Shown here one piece after another: positions 37,518 through 47,292 of a stretch of DNA of 61,017 nucleotides. The notes under the pieces were generated by a model. The model saw only the letters and a program-made list of their open reading frames with translations, did no database searches and was not told where the DNA came from. The DNA is from Pseudobutyrivibrio ruminis (GTDB lineage: Bacteria; Bacillota; Clostridia; Lachnospirales; Lachnospiraceae). Made by a program: the position numbers and the translations under genes. Position 1 is the first letter of the stretch. Each line of letters starts with the position of its first letter. The stretch lies in the NCBI GenBank assembly GCA_015057315.1, contig SVER01000020.1:1-61017 (forward strand), written 5' to 3'.

Positions 37518-39533
37518 ATTTAATGTGGACCTAAGCTTAGGATGCTTTTCCAGGCTTGGGTCTTTATTTATTATATCATCTACATCCTTTGATGCCATTT
37601 CAAGTTCATCCTGGTCCTGATAGATGTCAGCTACTCTAAAGCTAAAATCACCGCTTTGTCTGACTCCAAACATATCACCAGGGCCTCTTAGCTTAAGATC
37701 CTCCTTCGCTATATAAAACCCATCGTTAGATTTAAGCATAATATTAAGGCGTTTTGATTGATTATCATCAGAGCTTTCATTCATAAGGATACAATAGCTC
37801 TGGGCGCTACCTCTTCCAACACGGCCTCTAAGCTGATGTAAGGCAGCAAGGCCAAATCTGTTGGCATTTTCAATCATCATTACAGTGGCATTAGGCACAT
37901 TCACACCAACCTCCACCACAGTGGTTGATACCAAAATATCTATGTTATGTTCGGCAAAATCCTCCATTACCTGATTCTTTTCTGCAGGTTTCATCTTGCC
38001 GTGTAAAACACCAATGGAATAATTATCATTAAACCTTTCCTTCAGCTTCTTGCTATAGTCAATAACATTGGCAGCCTCAGTAGTTTCTGATGCTTCTACC
38101 AAAGGACAAATAATATACACCTGATGCCCTTTTTCAATCTCATCTGAAACAAACTTATAGGCAGTATTTCTCATGCTTTCTTTGATTACACAAGTCTTTA
38201 TAGGAAGTCTGTTGGCAGGCATTTGCTTAATAACAGATACATGCATGTTCCCATACAAAATCATAGCAAGGGTACGAGGTATAGGAGTTGCAGACATTAC
38301 AATAATATGAGGCTTATCTCCCTTAGAAGAAAGCTTATCCCTTTGCTGAACTCCAAACCTGTGCTGTTCGTCTGTAATAACAAGAGCAAGATTTCCAAAC
38401 TGTCTGCCATCAGAAATCAAAGCATGGGTACCAATAATAAAGCATGCATCATTTTCATCTACTATCTTTTGCATTGCCTTTTTCTCAGATACCTTCATAG
38501 AGCCTGTAAAAAGCACAACAGGAATATCTATTCCAAAATCTTCACACCAGGTCTTAAATGACTCGAAATGCTGTCTTGCAAGCACCTCTGTAGGTGCCAT
38601 GATAGCAGCTTGATATCCAGACAATGCCACATCAAGCATAGCAAGAAATGCCACTATAGTCTTACCACTACCAACATCCCCTTGAATTAAACGTTGGGTT
38701 ATATATTCTCCTGACAGATCCTCGGTAATATCAGAAAGAACCTTTAGCTGGTCTTCGGTAAGTTCAAAGGGTAGTCTGTTTCGAAAATCATCAGTAAATT
38801 TATGGTGACTAATATTAAAGGTATTAGGATAAGATGCTACATTATTTTCCTGTAATCTGGAATTTAAGATAAAGAAAAACATTTCCTCATAAGCCAGTCT
38901 TCTTCTAGCCTTTACTAAATCCTCATAGCTATCAGGAAAATGATATGCATTTATAGCCTCACTATAAGATATAAAATCTCCCCTGGCCTCTATTTCAGCT
39001 GGCAGTCTATCATCACTTAGCCTACATCCATCTAAGGCGCTTCGCACAGTCTTGGTAACAAGATTATTACTTAGTCCCTTTGTTAGATGATATATGGGAA
39101 GAAGCTGTTTTTTTATTTCTTGATATTTTTCGGGAGTAAATATTAAAGGCTGAGATATTTTAAAACGCCCTTTATCTAGAATAAGCCTTCCGTAAAAAAT
39201 ATATATTTTCCCAGGTTCAAAATTGTTTCTAAGATAATTGGAATTAAACCAAACTAAATCAACAGGTATATCATCAACAAAAACCGTAGCAGACAAAATA
39301 TCCATATGATTTCTTGATTTAAATACTTTAGGACTGGTTTTCATTCTACCGGCAACGCTAATCAAGGATTCAACAGAATCCCTATTAGGTACACTTGGCT
39401 CTGGATAAATTAAATAGGTGCGAGGAAAAAAAAGGAGTATATCCTCTATGGTATATACTCCTAACTTATTAAGTAATTTAGTTGTCTTTTCTCCAACACC
39501 TTTAATAGTGTCAATAGGTGATAACAACTCCAT
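37485..39533 (-). CDS. recG: ATP-dependent DNA helicase RecG
   Basis: RecG reverses stalled replication forks and unwinds junctions. The 682-residue protein has the wedge domain, Walker A GDVGSGKT, a DEQH box, and helicase motifs SATPIPRT and QLRGRVGRG. Length and order are standard. It follows the FakA-like gene by 14 bases in an asp23-fakA-recG operon. Confidence 0.98.
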   Translation of the reverse strand: MELLSPIDTIKGVGEKTTKLLNKLGVYTIEDILLFFPRTYLIYPEPSVPNRDSVESLISVAGRMKTSPKVFKSRNHMDILSATVFVDDIPVDLVWFNSNYLRNNFEPGKIYIFYGRLILDKGRFKISQPLIFTPEKYQEIKKQLLPIYHLTKGLSNNLVTKTVRSALDGCRLSDDRLPAEIEARGDFISYSEAINAYHFPDSYEDLVKARRRLAYEEMFFFILNSRLQENNVASYPNTFNISHHKFTDDFRNRLPFELTEDQLKVLSDITEDLSGEYITQRLIQGDVGSGKTIVAFLAMLDVALSGYQAAIMAPTEVLARQHFESFKTWCEDFGIDIPVVLFTGSMKVSEKKAMQKIVDENDACFIIGTHALISDGRQFGNLALVITDEQHRFGVQQRDKLSSKGDKPHIIVMSATPIPRTLAMILYGNMHVSVIKQMPANRLPIKTCVIKESMRNTAYKFVSDEIEKGHQVYIICPLVEASETTEAANVIDYSKKLKERFNDNYSIGVLHGKMKPAEKNQVMEDFAEHNIDILVSTTVVEVGVNVPNATVMMIENANRFGLAALHQLRGRVGRGSAQSYCILMNESSDDNQSKRLNIMLKSNDGFYIAKEDLKLRGPGDMFGVRQSGDFSFRVADIYQDQDELEMASKDVDDIINKDPSLEKHPKLRSTLNSFLTDQFYVL

Positions 39534-39547
39534 TTTATTACTCCGAT

Positions 39548-41080
39548 TTACTCAACTGAAATGATGTATGCGTAAACAGCCTGGCCACCTTCAGAGATTT
39601 CAACCTCAAGGTCTGGATACTTCTCCTGTACCTCTGCACCAAGAGCCTCTGCCTTAGCCTGGTCACTGCCTTCGCCCCAATAAATAGAGATTACAGATGA
39701 ATCCTCAGAAACCATCTGATCTACCATTTCCTTGAATGCAACATTGATATCGGCATTAACAGAAAGTAATCCTGAATCGCCCATACCCATCCAATCATCC
39801 TTCTTGATTTCCTTGTCATCGATGATTGTATCGCGTACAGCATAAGTAACCTGACCAGTCTTAACATTAGCAATCTCTTCTGTCATAGCTGCTTCATTAT
39901 CTTCAACACTGGCATCTGCAGCAAATGAAATAAGTGCTGTGATACCCTGTGGAATTGTCTTTGTAGGGATAACTACAATCTTCTTGTCTTCACAAATAGC
40001 TGCTGCCTGATTTGCTGCAAGAATGATATTTTTATTATTTGGTAATACAAATATTGTCTTAGCATTAACCTTTTCAACAGCACTAAGAATATCATCTGTG
40101 CTAGGATTCATAGTCTGACCACCTGGAATCATGTAGTCACATCCAAGCTCTTTAAAGATTGATGTAAGTCCATCACCAGTAGCAATAGAAACAAATCCCA
40201 TTTCCTTAGCAGGCTCAGTAAACTTAGGAGCTTCCTCCTTAGCATCACCCTCACTAGAGAAAACAACATTCTCAGAATCAGATTCTGTAATAGTTAAATC
40301 AGAAACCTTACCAGAAGCAAGCTTTTCAAGCTTAGCCTTAAGCTCTTTAATCTGATATGAAGCAAGTGGCTTCTCAGATTCGATTGTAAACTGAACAGCA
40401 TACTTAGTAGCAGCTGGCTTAGCCTTAGGTACAGCTACTTCCTCTGCAGAATAATCTACTTCCTTACCTATAAGGGCATCATAAGCACCCTTAAGTACCT
40501 GTACAAGACCCTGTCCGCCTGAATCAACAACACCAGCCTGCTTTAAAACAGGAAGCATATCAGGTGTTCTGGCAAGTGTATCCTCTGCCTCTGCAATAAC
40601 AGCCTCAGCAAACTCTACTACATCATCTGTCTTTGTAGCCATTTCAGCAGCCTTATCAGCTGCAGCACGTGCTACAGTAAGGATAGTACCTTCCTTAGGC
40701 TGCATAACAGCCTTGTAAGCTGTCTGAACTGCCTTTTCAAAAGCCTCGTTAAGTAAAGCTACATCAACCTCATCATGGCTGGAAATAACCTTTGTAAAAC
40801 CTCTAAATAACTGAGATAAGATAACACCGGAATTACCTCTGGCGCCTCTAAGTGAGCCAGATGAAATAGCCTTTGAAAGTGTTTTCATATCTGGATTGTC
40901 AAGTTCCCTAACAGCATTAGCTGCTGACATAATAGTCATAGTCATATTTGTTCCTGTGTCACCATCTGGTACAGGAAAAACATTCAATTCATTTATCCAT
41001 TCCTTCTTGGATTCAAGATTCATTGCTCCTGAAAGGAACATCTTCGATAACAAAGATGCATCGATTGTTTGGATCTCCAC
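39548..41080 (-). CDS. fakA: DAK2-domain protein, FakA-like fatty acid kinase
   Basis: FakA phosphorylates fatty acids delivered by a FakB (DegV) partner. The 510-residue protein has the DhaL/DAK2 kinase core (NELNVFPVPDGDTGTNM, SGSLRGARGNSGVILSQ, DSGGQGLV) and the two further FakA domains. I chose the GTG at 41080 because AAGGAGG lies eight bases upstream; a start at 41101 would precede the ribosome site. No fakB gene is in the window. The Asp23 gene ends 13 bases upstream, the conserved pair. Confidence 0.92.
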   Translation of the reverse strand: MEIQTIDASLLSKMFLSGAMNLESKKEWINELNVFPVPDGDTGTNMTMTIMSAANAVRELDNPDMKTLSKAISSGSLRGARGNSGVILSQLFRGFTKVISSHDEVDVALLNEAFEKAVQTAYKAVMQPKEGTILTVARAAADKAAEMATKTDDVVEFAEAVIAEAEDTLARTPDMLPVLKQAGVVDSGGQGLVQVLKGAYDALIGKEVDYSAEEVAVPKAKPAATKYAVQFTIESEKPLASYQIKELKAKLEKLASGKVSDLTITESDSENVVFSSEGDAKEEAPKFTEPAKEMGFVSIATGDGLTSIFKELGCDYMIPGGQTMNPSTDDILSAVEKVNAKTIFVLPNNKNIILAANQAAAICEDKKIVVIPTKTIPQGITALISFAADASVEDNEAAMTEEIANVKTGQVTYAVRDTIIDDKEIKKDDWMGMGDSGLLSVNADINVAFKEMVDQMVSEDSSVISIYWGEGSDQAKAEALGAEVQEKYPDLEVEISEGGQAVYAYIISVE

Positions 41081-41093
41081 GTATAATTCCTCC

Positions 41094-41453
41094 TTAGTCA
41101 ATAACTCTTACACCTTCAACGTAGATATTGATTGTATCTACTGTTAAACCAGTAAAAGATGATACCTTGTATTTTACTGTTTCAATGAGGTTCTCTGCTA
41201 CAGCAGCAATACTAACGCCGTATGAAACAATAACATGAAAATCTAAAGAAATCGTGTTATCTTCTGCAACATTAACACTTATTCCATGATTTAAATAATC
41301 CTTCTTGAGAAGCTTCACCAAGCCGTCCTTCATATTAACAGCTGCCATACCTACGATGCCGAAGCACTCAACTGCAACTGAACCTGCATAGGTCGCAATT
41401 ACATCTGTGTCTATAACAATTTTACCAAGCTCTGTTTCCATTTGACCTTGCAT
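41094..41453 (-). CDS. Asp23/Gls24-family envelope stress protein
   Basis: A 119-residue small protein of the Asp23/Gls24 family, which is linked to envelope stress and membrane anchoring. Characteristic segments are KIVIDTDVIATYAGSVAVECFGIVGM and IVSYGVSIAAVAENL, ending VDTINIYVEGVRVID. It precedes fakA, as in many Firmicutes. A TATAAT lies about 30-40 bases upstream. Confidence 0.94.
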   Translation of the reverse strand: MQGQMETELGKIVIDTDVIATYAGSVAVECFGIVGMAAVNMKDGLVKLLKKDYLNHGISVNVAEDNTISLDFHVIVSYGVSIAAVAENLIETVKYKVSSFTGLTVDTINIYVEGVRVID

Positions 41454-41511
41454 AACGTACCTCCAAAATTCGCATATTTAGTCATATTATGCAATCATTA
41501 TATACTAAAGC

Positions 41512-41540
41512 AAAAAGAAAAGCCACCCTTTCGAGTGACT
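41512..41540 (-). terminator. Terminator after rpmB
   Basis: AGTCACTC pairs with GGGTGGCT around GAAA on the minus strand (two or three G-U pairs), followed by TTTTCTTTTT. Confidence 0.8.
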
Positions 41541-41562
41541 TTCAATATCGTGTCATGTAAGA

Positions 41563-41748
41563 TTAAGCACGCTCAACCTTGCCAGAACGTAAACAAGAAG
41601 TACATACATATAACTTCTTAGGTGTTCCATTCACATTACACTTAACGGACTTCACATTAGACTTCCACATATGATTGGATCTTCTATGAGAATGGCTCAC
41701 ATTGTTACCGAAATGAGCGCCTTTTCCACAAACTGCACATTTTGCCAT
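41563..41748 (-). CDS. rpmB: 50S ribosomal protein L28
   Basis: A 61-residue L28 that keeps the zinc-binding cysteine pairs: MAKCAVCGKG at the N-terminus and CTSC near the C-terminus, so it is the zinc-type paralogue. VSHSHRRSNHMWKSN is the rRNA-binding core. It is transcribed alone from a good promoter and ends at its own terminator. Confidence 0.97.
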   Translation of the reverse strand: MAKCAVCGKGAHFGNNVSHSHRRSNHMWKSNVKSVKCNVNGTPKKLYVCTSCLRSGKVERA

Positions 41749-41806
41749 GATTGCACCTCCTTGTAATAATATTCAAAACAGCGTTACGTATTTACGCAAC
41801 GATGAA

Positions 41807-41835
41807 ATTATAGCAAAGCAATTGATAAATTGCAA
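41807..41835 (-). promoter_or_regulatory. Promoter of rpmB
   Basis: TTGCAA (41835-41830) and TATAAT (41812-41807) on the minus strand, 17-base spacer, with TG before the -10. The leader has an imperfect GCGTTA/TTACGC hairpin at 41781-41797. Confidence 0.75.
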
Positions 41836-41874
41836 TGTTTTTTTACGCAAAATGCAAATAAATTATTTATAATC

Positions 41875-43308
41875 CTAATTAAAATAGGCATTAAACACTT
41901 TTGCCGCAAGAGGAGCCGCATATTTACTTCCATATCCTGCTCCTTCCATAATAACTGCTATAGCGAGCTTATCACCGCTATCATTTACAGCATATCCTAC
42001 GAACCAGGAATGAGTAACGTTTTTATTTGTGGAATATTCTGCTGTTCCTGTTTTACCGTATACCTTTAAATCACCAAAATCTACATTATCAGCTGTTCCA
42101 TCCATTACAACAGCTTCCATATATTCATTTAATAGCAAGACCTCTTCATCAGACAATAGCTTGCCATAGCTTTTAGGAGAAGTAGCACTTACAATATCTC
42201 CCTCCTCACTTACAAGCTTATCTGCCATGTAAGGCTCCATAAGTTCACCATTATTTGCTATAGCAGACACAAGCATACACATGTGCAAAGGCGAAACTGT
42301 AGTCTGCCCCTGGCCTATTGCAGTCTGGGCTACAATAGAATCTGATGTACTATCATCTATATCAAACTTTGATTTTCTAGTATTACCTAAATCTGCTGGC
42401 AAGGTTTCGTTAAATAATAAAGAATTAGCGGTACTTAAAAAAACTTCTCTATCAAGATTTACTCCCATATATGCATAGGCACTATTACATGAATTAGAAA
42501 ATGCCTTAAGCAAATCCTCACTTCCATGAGCTTTCTTAGAGCTACAGTGAATTTTATAATCATCTACAGTGATAGAGCCCTTGCAATTATAATCGAAATA
42601 ATCATCACCATCATTATCTCTAAGATACGCAATAGTCGTAACTATCTTAAAGGTAGAACCTGGTGGGTACGCTCCTGCAATAGCTCGATTAAGTAATGCT
42701 GAATTATTTTTTGTCTCGTCTGTAATAGCATCCCAGTTTTCAGCTATGGTATTTGGGTCGTAGTCTGGCTTAGATACCATGGCAATCACCTTACCAGTAT
42801 CTGGCTCGATTGCAATTACGGCACCATCAAACATATCAAGCCCATCGTAAGCTGCCTTTTGAGAATCATAATCAAAGGTGGTATATAGACTGTCTCCCGG
42901 GCTTTTTATTCCACTTAAGGTGTTATTAATCTGTTCATCCAGTGAAATATGGCTCTTTAATAAATCAAATGAATAACTGGCCTCTAAGCCTGACATTCCC
43001 TTTCCAACATATCCTACACTGTGGGAAAACAGCCTGTCATCAGGATATTTTCTATATTCATTATTTTCATCATCGGTTTTGGTTTCAGCGATAATGTGGC
43101 CATCTGCTGTATAAATGCTGCCTCTAGTTACATCATCTGTAAAAACGGAAAATCTGGAATTGTAGGAATTATAAATAAAATCCTTAGAGCCTACCTGTAC
43201 AAAATAGCCCAAGAAAACAGCCATTGCCACAAATACAACTGTAAATAAGGCTGCAACTACATATATCTCTTTTCTTATAGCCTTTTTAGTATTTCTTTCT
43301 TTAGTCAT
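41875..43308 (-). CDS. Class B penicillin-binding protein
   Basis: A 477-residue transpeptidase that crosslinks peptidoglycan outside the membrane. It has one N-terminal membrane helix (about residues 15-38), the SxxK nucleophile in PPGSTFKIVT, SCN in SNSCNSAY, and KTG in YGKTGTAEYS. Its size and pairing with an FtsW/RodA-like gene recall PbpA of Actinobacteria and class B PBPs of Clostridia. The ATG at 43308 follows AAAGGCAGAAG. It overlaps the SEDS gene by eight bases, so the two act as a polymerase-transpeptidase pair. Confidence 0.94.
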   Translation of the reverse strand: MTKERNTKKAIRKEIYVVAALFTVVFVAMAVFLGYFVQVGSKDFIYNSYNSRFSVFTDDVTRGSIYTADGHIIAETKTDDENNEYRKYPDDRLFSHSVGYVGKGMSGLEASYSFDLLKSHISLDEQINNTLSGIKSPGDSLYTTFDYDSQKAAYDGLDMFDGAVIAIEPDTGKVIAMVSKPDYDPNTIAENWDAITDETKNNSALLNRAIAGAYPPGSTFKIVTTIAYLRDNDGDDYFDYNCKGSITVDDYKIHCSSKKAHGSEDLLKAFSNSCNSAYAYMGVNLDREVFLSTANSLLFNETLPADLGNTRKSKFDIDDSTSDSIVAQTAIGQGQTTVSPLHMCMLVSAIANNGELMEPYMADKLVSEEGDIVSATSPKSYGKLLSDEEVLLLNEYMEAVVMDGTADNVDFGDLKVYGKTGTAEYSTNKNVTHSWFVGYAVNDSGDKLAIAVIMEGAGYGSKYAAPLAAKVFNAYFN

Positions 43309-44629
43309 ATCTTCTGCCTTTATTATCAATATAAAACAAGTCGTTAGAACATTCTGCTATATAAAAGCAAATGAACATGGAAAGCAAGGAGCTTCCACCA
43401 TAGCTAATAAATGGAAGTGTTACACCTGTAGAGGGAATAAACTTTATAACACCACCAATATTTAAGATTGTTTGAATAGAAAAGATAATAGCTATACCAT
43501 TAACAACCAACATATAGAAGCTTTCTTCACAATTAAAAGCCACATTAAACAATTGCAAGCAAGTACACATCAAACAAATAATAATACATATTGCCGCGAT
43601 AGTTCCCAGCTCTTCTGCCATGGCAGCAAAAATAAAATCCTTTGTAACTACAGGAATCTTTGTAGGCTGGCCTGCTGTAAAGCCAGAGCCAATCCAGCCA
43701 CCTGTTCCAATAGCAAATAAAGATTGCGAAATCTGATAGCCCTTATCGTCCACTACGGAAAGTGGGTCAGACCAGGCAATAAATCTGGACTGTATATGAG
43801 GAAATAAATTGTATGCAAGAATGCCGCCTATGGCAGCCACACTAATCTCAAGCCCTAGCACTATATAATTTTTGTAGGCTATAAATATAAGCAGTACATA
43901 GGCAACAAGAAAGATTAATGCTGTTCCTAAATCTTTAGAAAGCACAAGGATAATCACATGTGAGCCAGCACCAATAGATGCAAACAAAAAGCCTCTAAAA
44001 TCCTTGTAGGTTACAATGCATCCACTAATAAAAAATAAAAATGACAGCTTTACAAACTCACTAGGCTGAATACTGATGTTGCCAAAAGATAAAGATAGTT
44101 TTGCCCCGTATTCAACCTTACCTGCAAGGCTTACAATTAAAAGTAATATAATGCCTATTGCAGCAAAAACATACATAAAACTTTCGATTCTTTCAATCTG
44201 GCGAAGTATCATAATTACTATTATAGATATAATTAACGAAACTATCGCAAATACGAATTGCCTAATAGCCATTCCCTGGCTTAACCTTTCAAGAAAGGTA
44301 AAACTTAAGGTAAGAAAAAACAGCATATTATTAATTAATGCTTTAGACATAGGATAAGTAAGCTTATTAAGAGAAATACCAATAAGTGCAAACAACAAAA
44401 GCTGTCCTGCAAGTAAAAATAAATATATACTGTCTTCTCTGACCAAATACAGAATTATGGAAGTATTACATAAAAACAAAACAACCATAACTGATTGAAT
44501 GGTAGACATAACACTTCCAAAGACTTCACTGTTTTTAAATTCGAATATCTGAATAATGTCAATAAAAGTAAAAGCCAGTACAAATGCCAGCAATGTAATT
44601 CTTGAAAAGGAAATAAGTACACTAACCAA
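43301..44629 (-). CDS. FtsW/RodA/SpoVE-family glycan polymerase
   Basis: A 442-residue SEDS protein with about ten to twelve membrane helices. Signatures are GNISIQPSEFVKLSFLFFISG, SKDLGTALIFL, GYQISQSLFAIGTGGWIGSGFTAGQ and the C-terminal STGVTLPFISYGGSSLL. It polymerises lipid II into glycan strands with the PBP encoded next. The start appears to be TTG at 44629, with AGAGGAG about ten bases upstream overlapping the end of the U32 gene. Confidence 0.94.
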   Translation of the reverse strand: MVSVLISFSRITLLAFVLAFTFIDIIQIFEFKNSEVFGSVMSTIQSVMVVLFLCNTSIILYLVREDSIYLFLLAGQLLLFALIGISLNKLTYPMSKALINNMLFFLTLSFTFLERLSQGMAIRQFVFAIVSLIISIIVIMILRQIERIESFMYVFAAIGIILLLIVSLAGKVEYGAKLSLSFGNISIQPSEFVKLSFLFFISGCIVTYKDFRGFLFASIGAGSHVIILVLSKDLGTALIFLVAYVLLIFIAYKNYIVLGLEISVAAIGGILAYNLFPHIQSRFIAWSDPLSVVDDKGYQISQSLFAIGTGGWIGSGFTAGQPTKIPVVTKDFIFAAMAEELGTIAAICIIICLMCTCLQLFNVAFNCEESFYMLVVNGIAIIFSIQTILNIGGVIKFIPSTGVTLPFISYGGSSLLSMFICFYIAECSNDLFYIDNKGRRYD

Positions 44630-44631
44630 AA

Positions 44632-46746
44632 CTATTCAACTCCTCTTTTTAAATGTCCTTTAGTATAGTCTTCCTTATATGTAAAAGGTTGGTTTTGATT
44701 AAAGACTTTATCATATAAGTCTAGGATATTGCGGACCTCATTAGCATCCTCAATAGTAAAATCTAATCTAAGAGCTTCTAAATTAAGTGAAAGTATATCA
44801 TCTCTTAAGTCAAATGCAATATATCTCTTGCTGTTATAAATAGTGTTATAGCAATAATCGCAATTGCAAACCACTGATAAATTCTCATTTTTTCTATCTA
44901 CGATAGTAATCTGTTTGTTTGATTTATTGCATCCAATAGTGTTTTTTACTGTACAGTTAGCAGTAATCATCATAGGAATTCTGCTGTATACAATCATCTG
45001 AGAGCCTTGATTATTACGGTGTTTAAGCTCTTTAAGGGACAGCTCATAAGGCAAGGTACTTCTAGTAAAGCCATTTGCCTTAAAGCCATTTACGCTTCTA
45101 TTATTAAAGCTATATAGCCTATGATCAAGAATAATCTTTTCTTTAGGGTAGTCCTTATTTACAAGCATTCCAAGCTCATCAAAGGAAGCAGCAACTACGC
45201 CATCTGCCTCATCACTTAATTCTAAGGATGAAATATATTCATCTCTTAAAATTGCAGGCAAATAAATATAAAGCTTTCCATTAAATAGTTTTTTTGCCTC
45301 CTTAAAAAGCTTAGTTGGAACAGCAATACTATCGACGAAATCAAATTCACTAGCTGCTTTAATTTGCTCTATAGTAGTGGCCGTAACAAAGCAATTTGGA
45401 TGATTTGAAAATCCTGCCTTAGCATCTTCTTTAAGCGCCTTAAATGGAAGTATTCTTTTATTTGAAGAGCCTAATAGATTATTTGTAAGTGCTTCTATAG
45501 CTTCTCTTCTTGCATTTTTTATTACAGATACAGGTAGGAATATTCCATCATCATAATCAATATGCAGCTTATTAATAGTAAAACATGTATTGCCAAGACC
45601 AGATACTGCCTTTTCAATATCCTCTTTTGTGGCAGACCTGTTATTGGCTTTTTCAATTATGTTAGATGAAGCAGTACCCATATTTCCATTTTCATCAGTG
45701 AATGTAACTGTAAATTCCTTTCCAAGAAGGGCGCTGACTTTGCAATCTAACGGAATTTTCTTTTCAGGAAATTCTTGAGCTGGATTGTCTGATTTAGTAT
45801 GGGATGGAGCTTCAAAGGTAATCATATCTGGCCCATTATGTTCCTTTAAGTATAAAGATGTAAATCCACTTCTATTTCCAAAATCAAGAAGCCTTTTTAT
45901 ATCCGCTTCACTAACCTGATAATTCTTGGCTCCCTTGTATAGGTATTCATCTAAATAATGTCTGTAGACACTGACAACACCTGTGGCATACTCTAGCTGC
46001 TTCATTCTGCCTTCTATTTTAAAGGACATAACTCCTGCATCTATCATTTCAGGCAAATATTCTATAGTACAAAAATCCTTTGGAGATAAGATATAGTTGC
46101 CCTTTTTATTAAGCTTTTTGCCATTTTCATCAAAAGCTTCGTAAGGCAGGCGGCAAGGCTGGGCACAACGGCCTCTGTTTCCAGAACGTCCTCCTAAAAT
46201 AGAGGACATTAAGCACTGTCCTGAATAGCATACGCAAAGCGCCCCATGAATAAAGCTTTCTATTTCAAGATTAGGGCAAGCCTCATGTATTTTAGCAATT
46301 TCTTTAAGGGATATCTCTCTTGCTGTAACAATTCTGCTGGCACCAAGATTTTCAAAAAACTCAGCTCCATATTTAGTACAAAGGCTGGCCTGGGTACTAA
46401 CGTGAATATGGGTATCAGGAAAATATTCTCTTATAAAATTAAAGACGCCAAAGTCCTGAACGATAAATGCATCTATACCGTTTTCTACATAAGCCTTTAG
46501 ATATTCGTATAGCTGTCCTTCTATCTCAGTATTCTTAAGAAGAGTGTTTACTGTAAGATATGATTTGACACCATGAAGATGACCATATTCAATGGCCTCT
46601 TTAGCTTCATCAATAGTAAAATTCTTAGCATAAGCCCTGGCGCCGAATAAATCGCCACCAAAATAGACAGCGTCTGCACCTGCATTAACTACAGCCTTAT
46701 ATATTTTTAAATCACCAGCCGGCGAAAGTAATTCTAACTGATTCAT
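44632..46746 (-). CDS. U32-family peptidase-like protein
   Basis: A 704-residue U32 protein. The family's key block FIHGALCVCYSGQCLMSSILGGRSGN...CAQPCRLPY is present with its cysteines, preceded by VYFGGDLFGARAYAKNF. Related proteins such as RlhA and TrhP hydroxylate RNA bases, while others were called collagenases, so an RNA role is as likely as proteolysis. The long C-terminal part matches the DUF3656-containing subgroup in size. It lies between zapA and ftsW in the cell-division block. Confidence 0.9.
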   Translation of the reverse strand: MNQLELLSPAGDLKIYKAVVNAGADAVYFGGDLFGARAYAKNFTIDEAKEAIEYGHLHGVKSYLTVNTLLKNTEIEGQLYEYLKAYVENGIDAFIVQDFGVFNFIREYFPDTHIHVSTQASLCTKYGAEFFENLGASRIVTAREISLKEIAKIHEACPNLEIESFIHGALCVCYSGQCLMSSILGGRSGNRGRCAQPCRLPYEAFDENGKKLNKKGNYILSPKDFCTIEYLPEMIDAGVMSFKIEGRMKQLEYATGVVSVYRHYLDEYLYKGAKNYQVSEADIKRLLDFGNRSGFTSLYLKEHNGPDMITFEAPSHTKSDNPAQEFPEKKIPLDCKVSALLGKEFTVTFTDENGNMGTASSNIIEKANNRSATKEDIEKAVSGLGNTCFTINKLHIDYDDGIFLPVSVIKNARREAIEALTNNLLGSSNKRILPFKALKEDAKAGFSNHPNCFVTATTIEQIKAASEFDFVDSIAVPTKLFKEAKKLFNGKLYIYLPAILRDEYISSLELSDEADGVVAASFDELGMLVNKDYPKEKIILDHRLYSFNNRSVNGFKANGFTRSTLPYELSLKELKHRNNQGSQMIVYSRIPMMITANCTVKNTIGCNKSNKQITIVDRKNENLSVVCNCDYCYNTIYNSKRYIAFDLRDDILSLNLEALRLDFTIEDANEVRNILDLYDKVFNQNQPFTYKEDYTKGHLKRGVE

Positions 46747-46760
46747 AAATACCTCTTGTA

Positions 46761-46786
46761 AAAAATAAGGGTCCCTTTCGGGACCC
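46761..46786 (-). terminator. Partial terminator between zapA and the U32 gene
   Basis: GGGTCCC pairs with GGGACCC around GAAA, followed on the minus strand by TTATTTTTT. It lies only 22 bases before the U32 start, with no room for a promoter, so it probably reduces rather than stops transcription. Confidence 0.75.
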
Positions 46787-46791
46787 CATAA

Positions 46792-47217
46792 TTAGTTATC
46801 TGTAATTGAACCTAAAAGAGCATCCTCTAATGATGCTTCAAGCTTAGTCTTATTAAGTAGGAGCTCCTTATTTTCTGACTCAAGCTTTTCGATAGTCTCT
46901 TCTAAGGTTTGTGTCTTTAGCTGTGCTGAAATTAAATCATGCTTAAGATTATAAATCTCTTTATCACGAATATCTAAATCTGACTCAAGGGATTCAACCT
47001 TTGATTTAGCCTTAAAATAATCATCAGCGATATTAAGTTCAAGTAATGTTGCCTTTAAATCTGCTGAAATACGTTTATAATCATCAATTGAATTAAACTC
47101 TTCGAGCTTAGAATTGATGTAATTGGCTACCTTCTGAAGATACTCTTCTTCCTCGTAGCCGCTTAATGTATAAACTTTTCCGCCTATAAGCACCTTTGCG
47201 CTCTTTTCGGAAACCAT
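46792..47217 (-). CDS. zapA: Cell division protein ZapA
   Basis: ZapA bundles FtsZ filaments. The 141-residue protein has the N-terminal globular domain (VLIGGKVYTLSGYEEEEYLQKVANYIN) and a long C-terminal coiled coil rich in Leu, Glu and Lys. The coil is longer than in the ~85-residue Bacillus protein. GGGAGGAT precedes the ATG. Confidence 0.9.
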   Translation of the reverse strand: MVSEKSAKVLIGGKVYTLSGYEEEEYLQKVANYINSKLEEFNSIDDYKRISADLKATLLELNIADDYFKAKSKVESLESDLDIRDKEIYNLKHDLISAQLKTQTLEETIEKLESENKELLLNKTKLEASLEDALLGSITDN

Positions 47218-47248
47218 ATACTATCCTCCCGCTTAAAATTCAAGTTTA

Positions 47249-47277
47249 ATTATAACTTTCTTCAAGGATAAAAACAA
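47249..47277 (-). promoter_or_regulatory. Promoter of zapA
   Basis: TTGTTT (47277-47272) and TATAAT (47254-47249) on the minus strand, 17-base spacer, directly after ruvB, which lacks a visible terminator. Confidence 0.75.
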
Positions 47278-47292
47278 GATTTCTTAATTAGT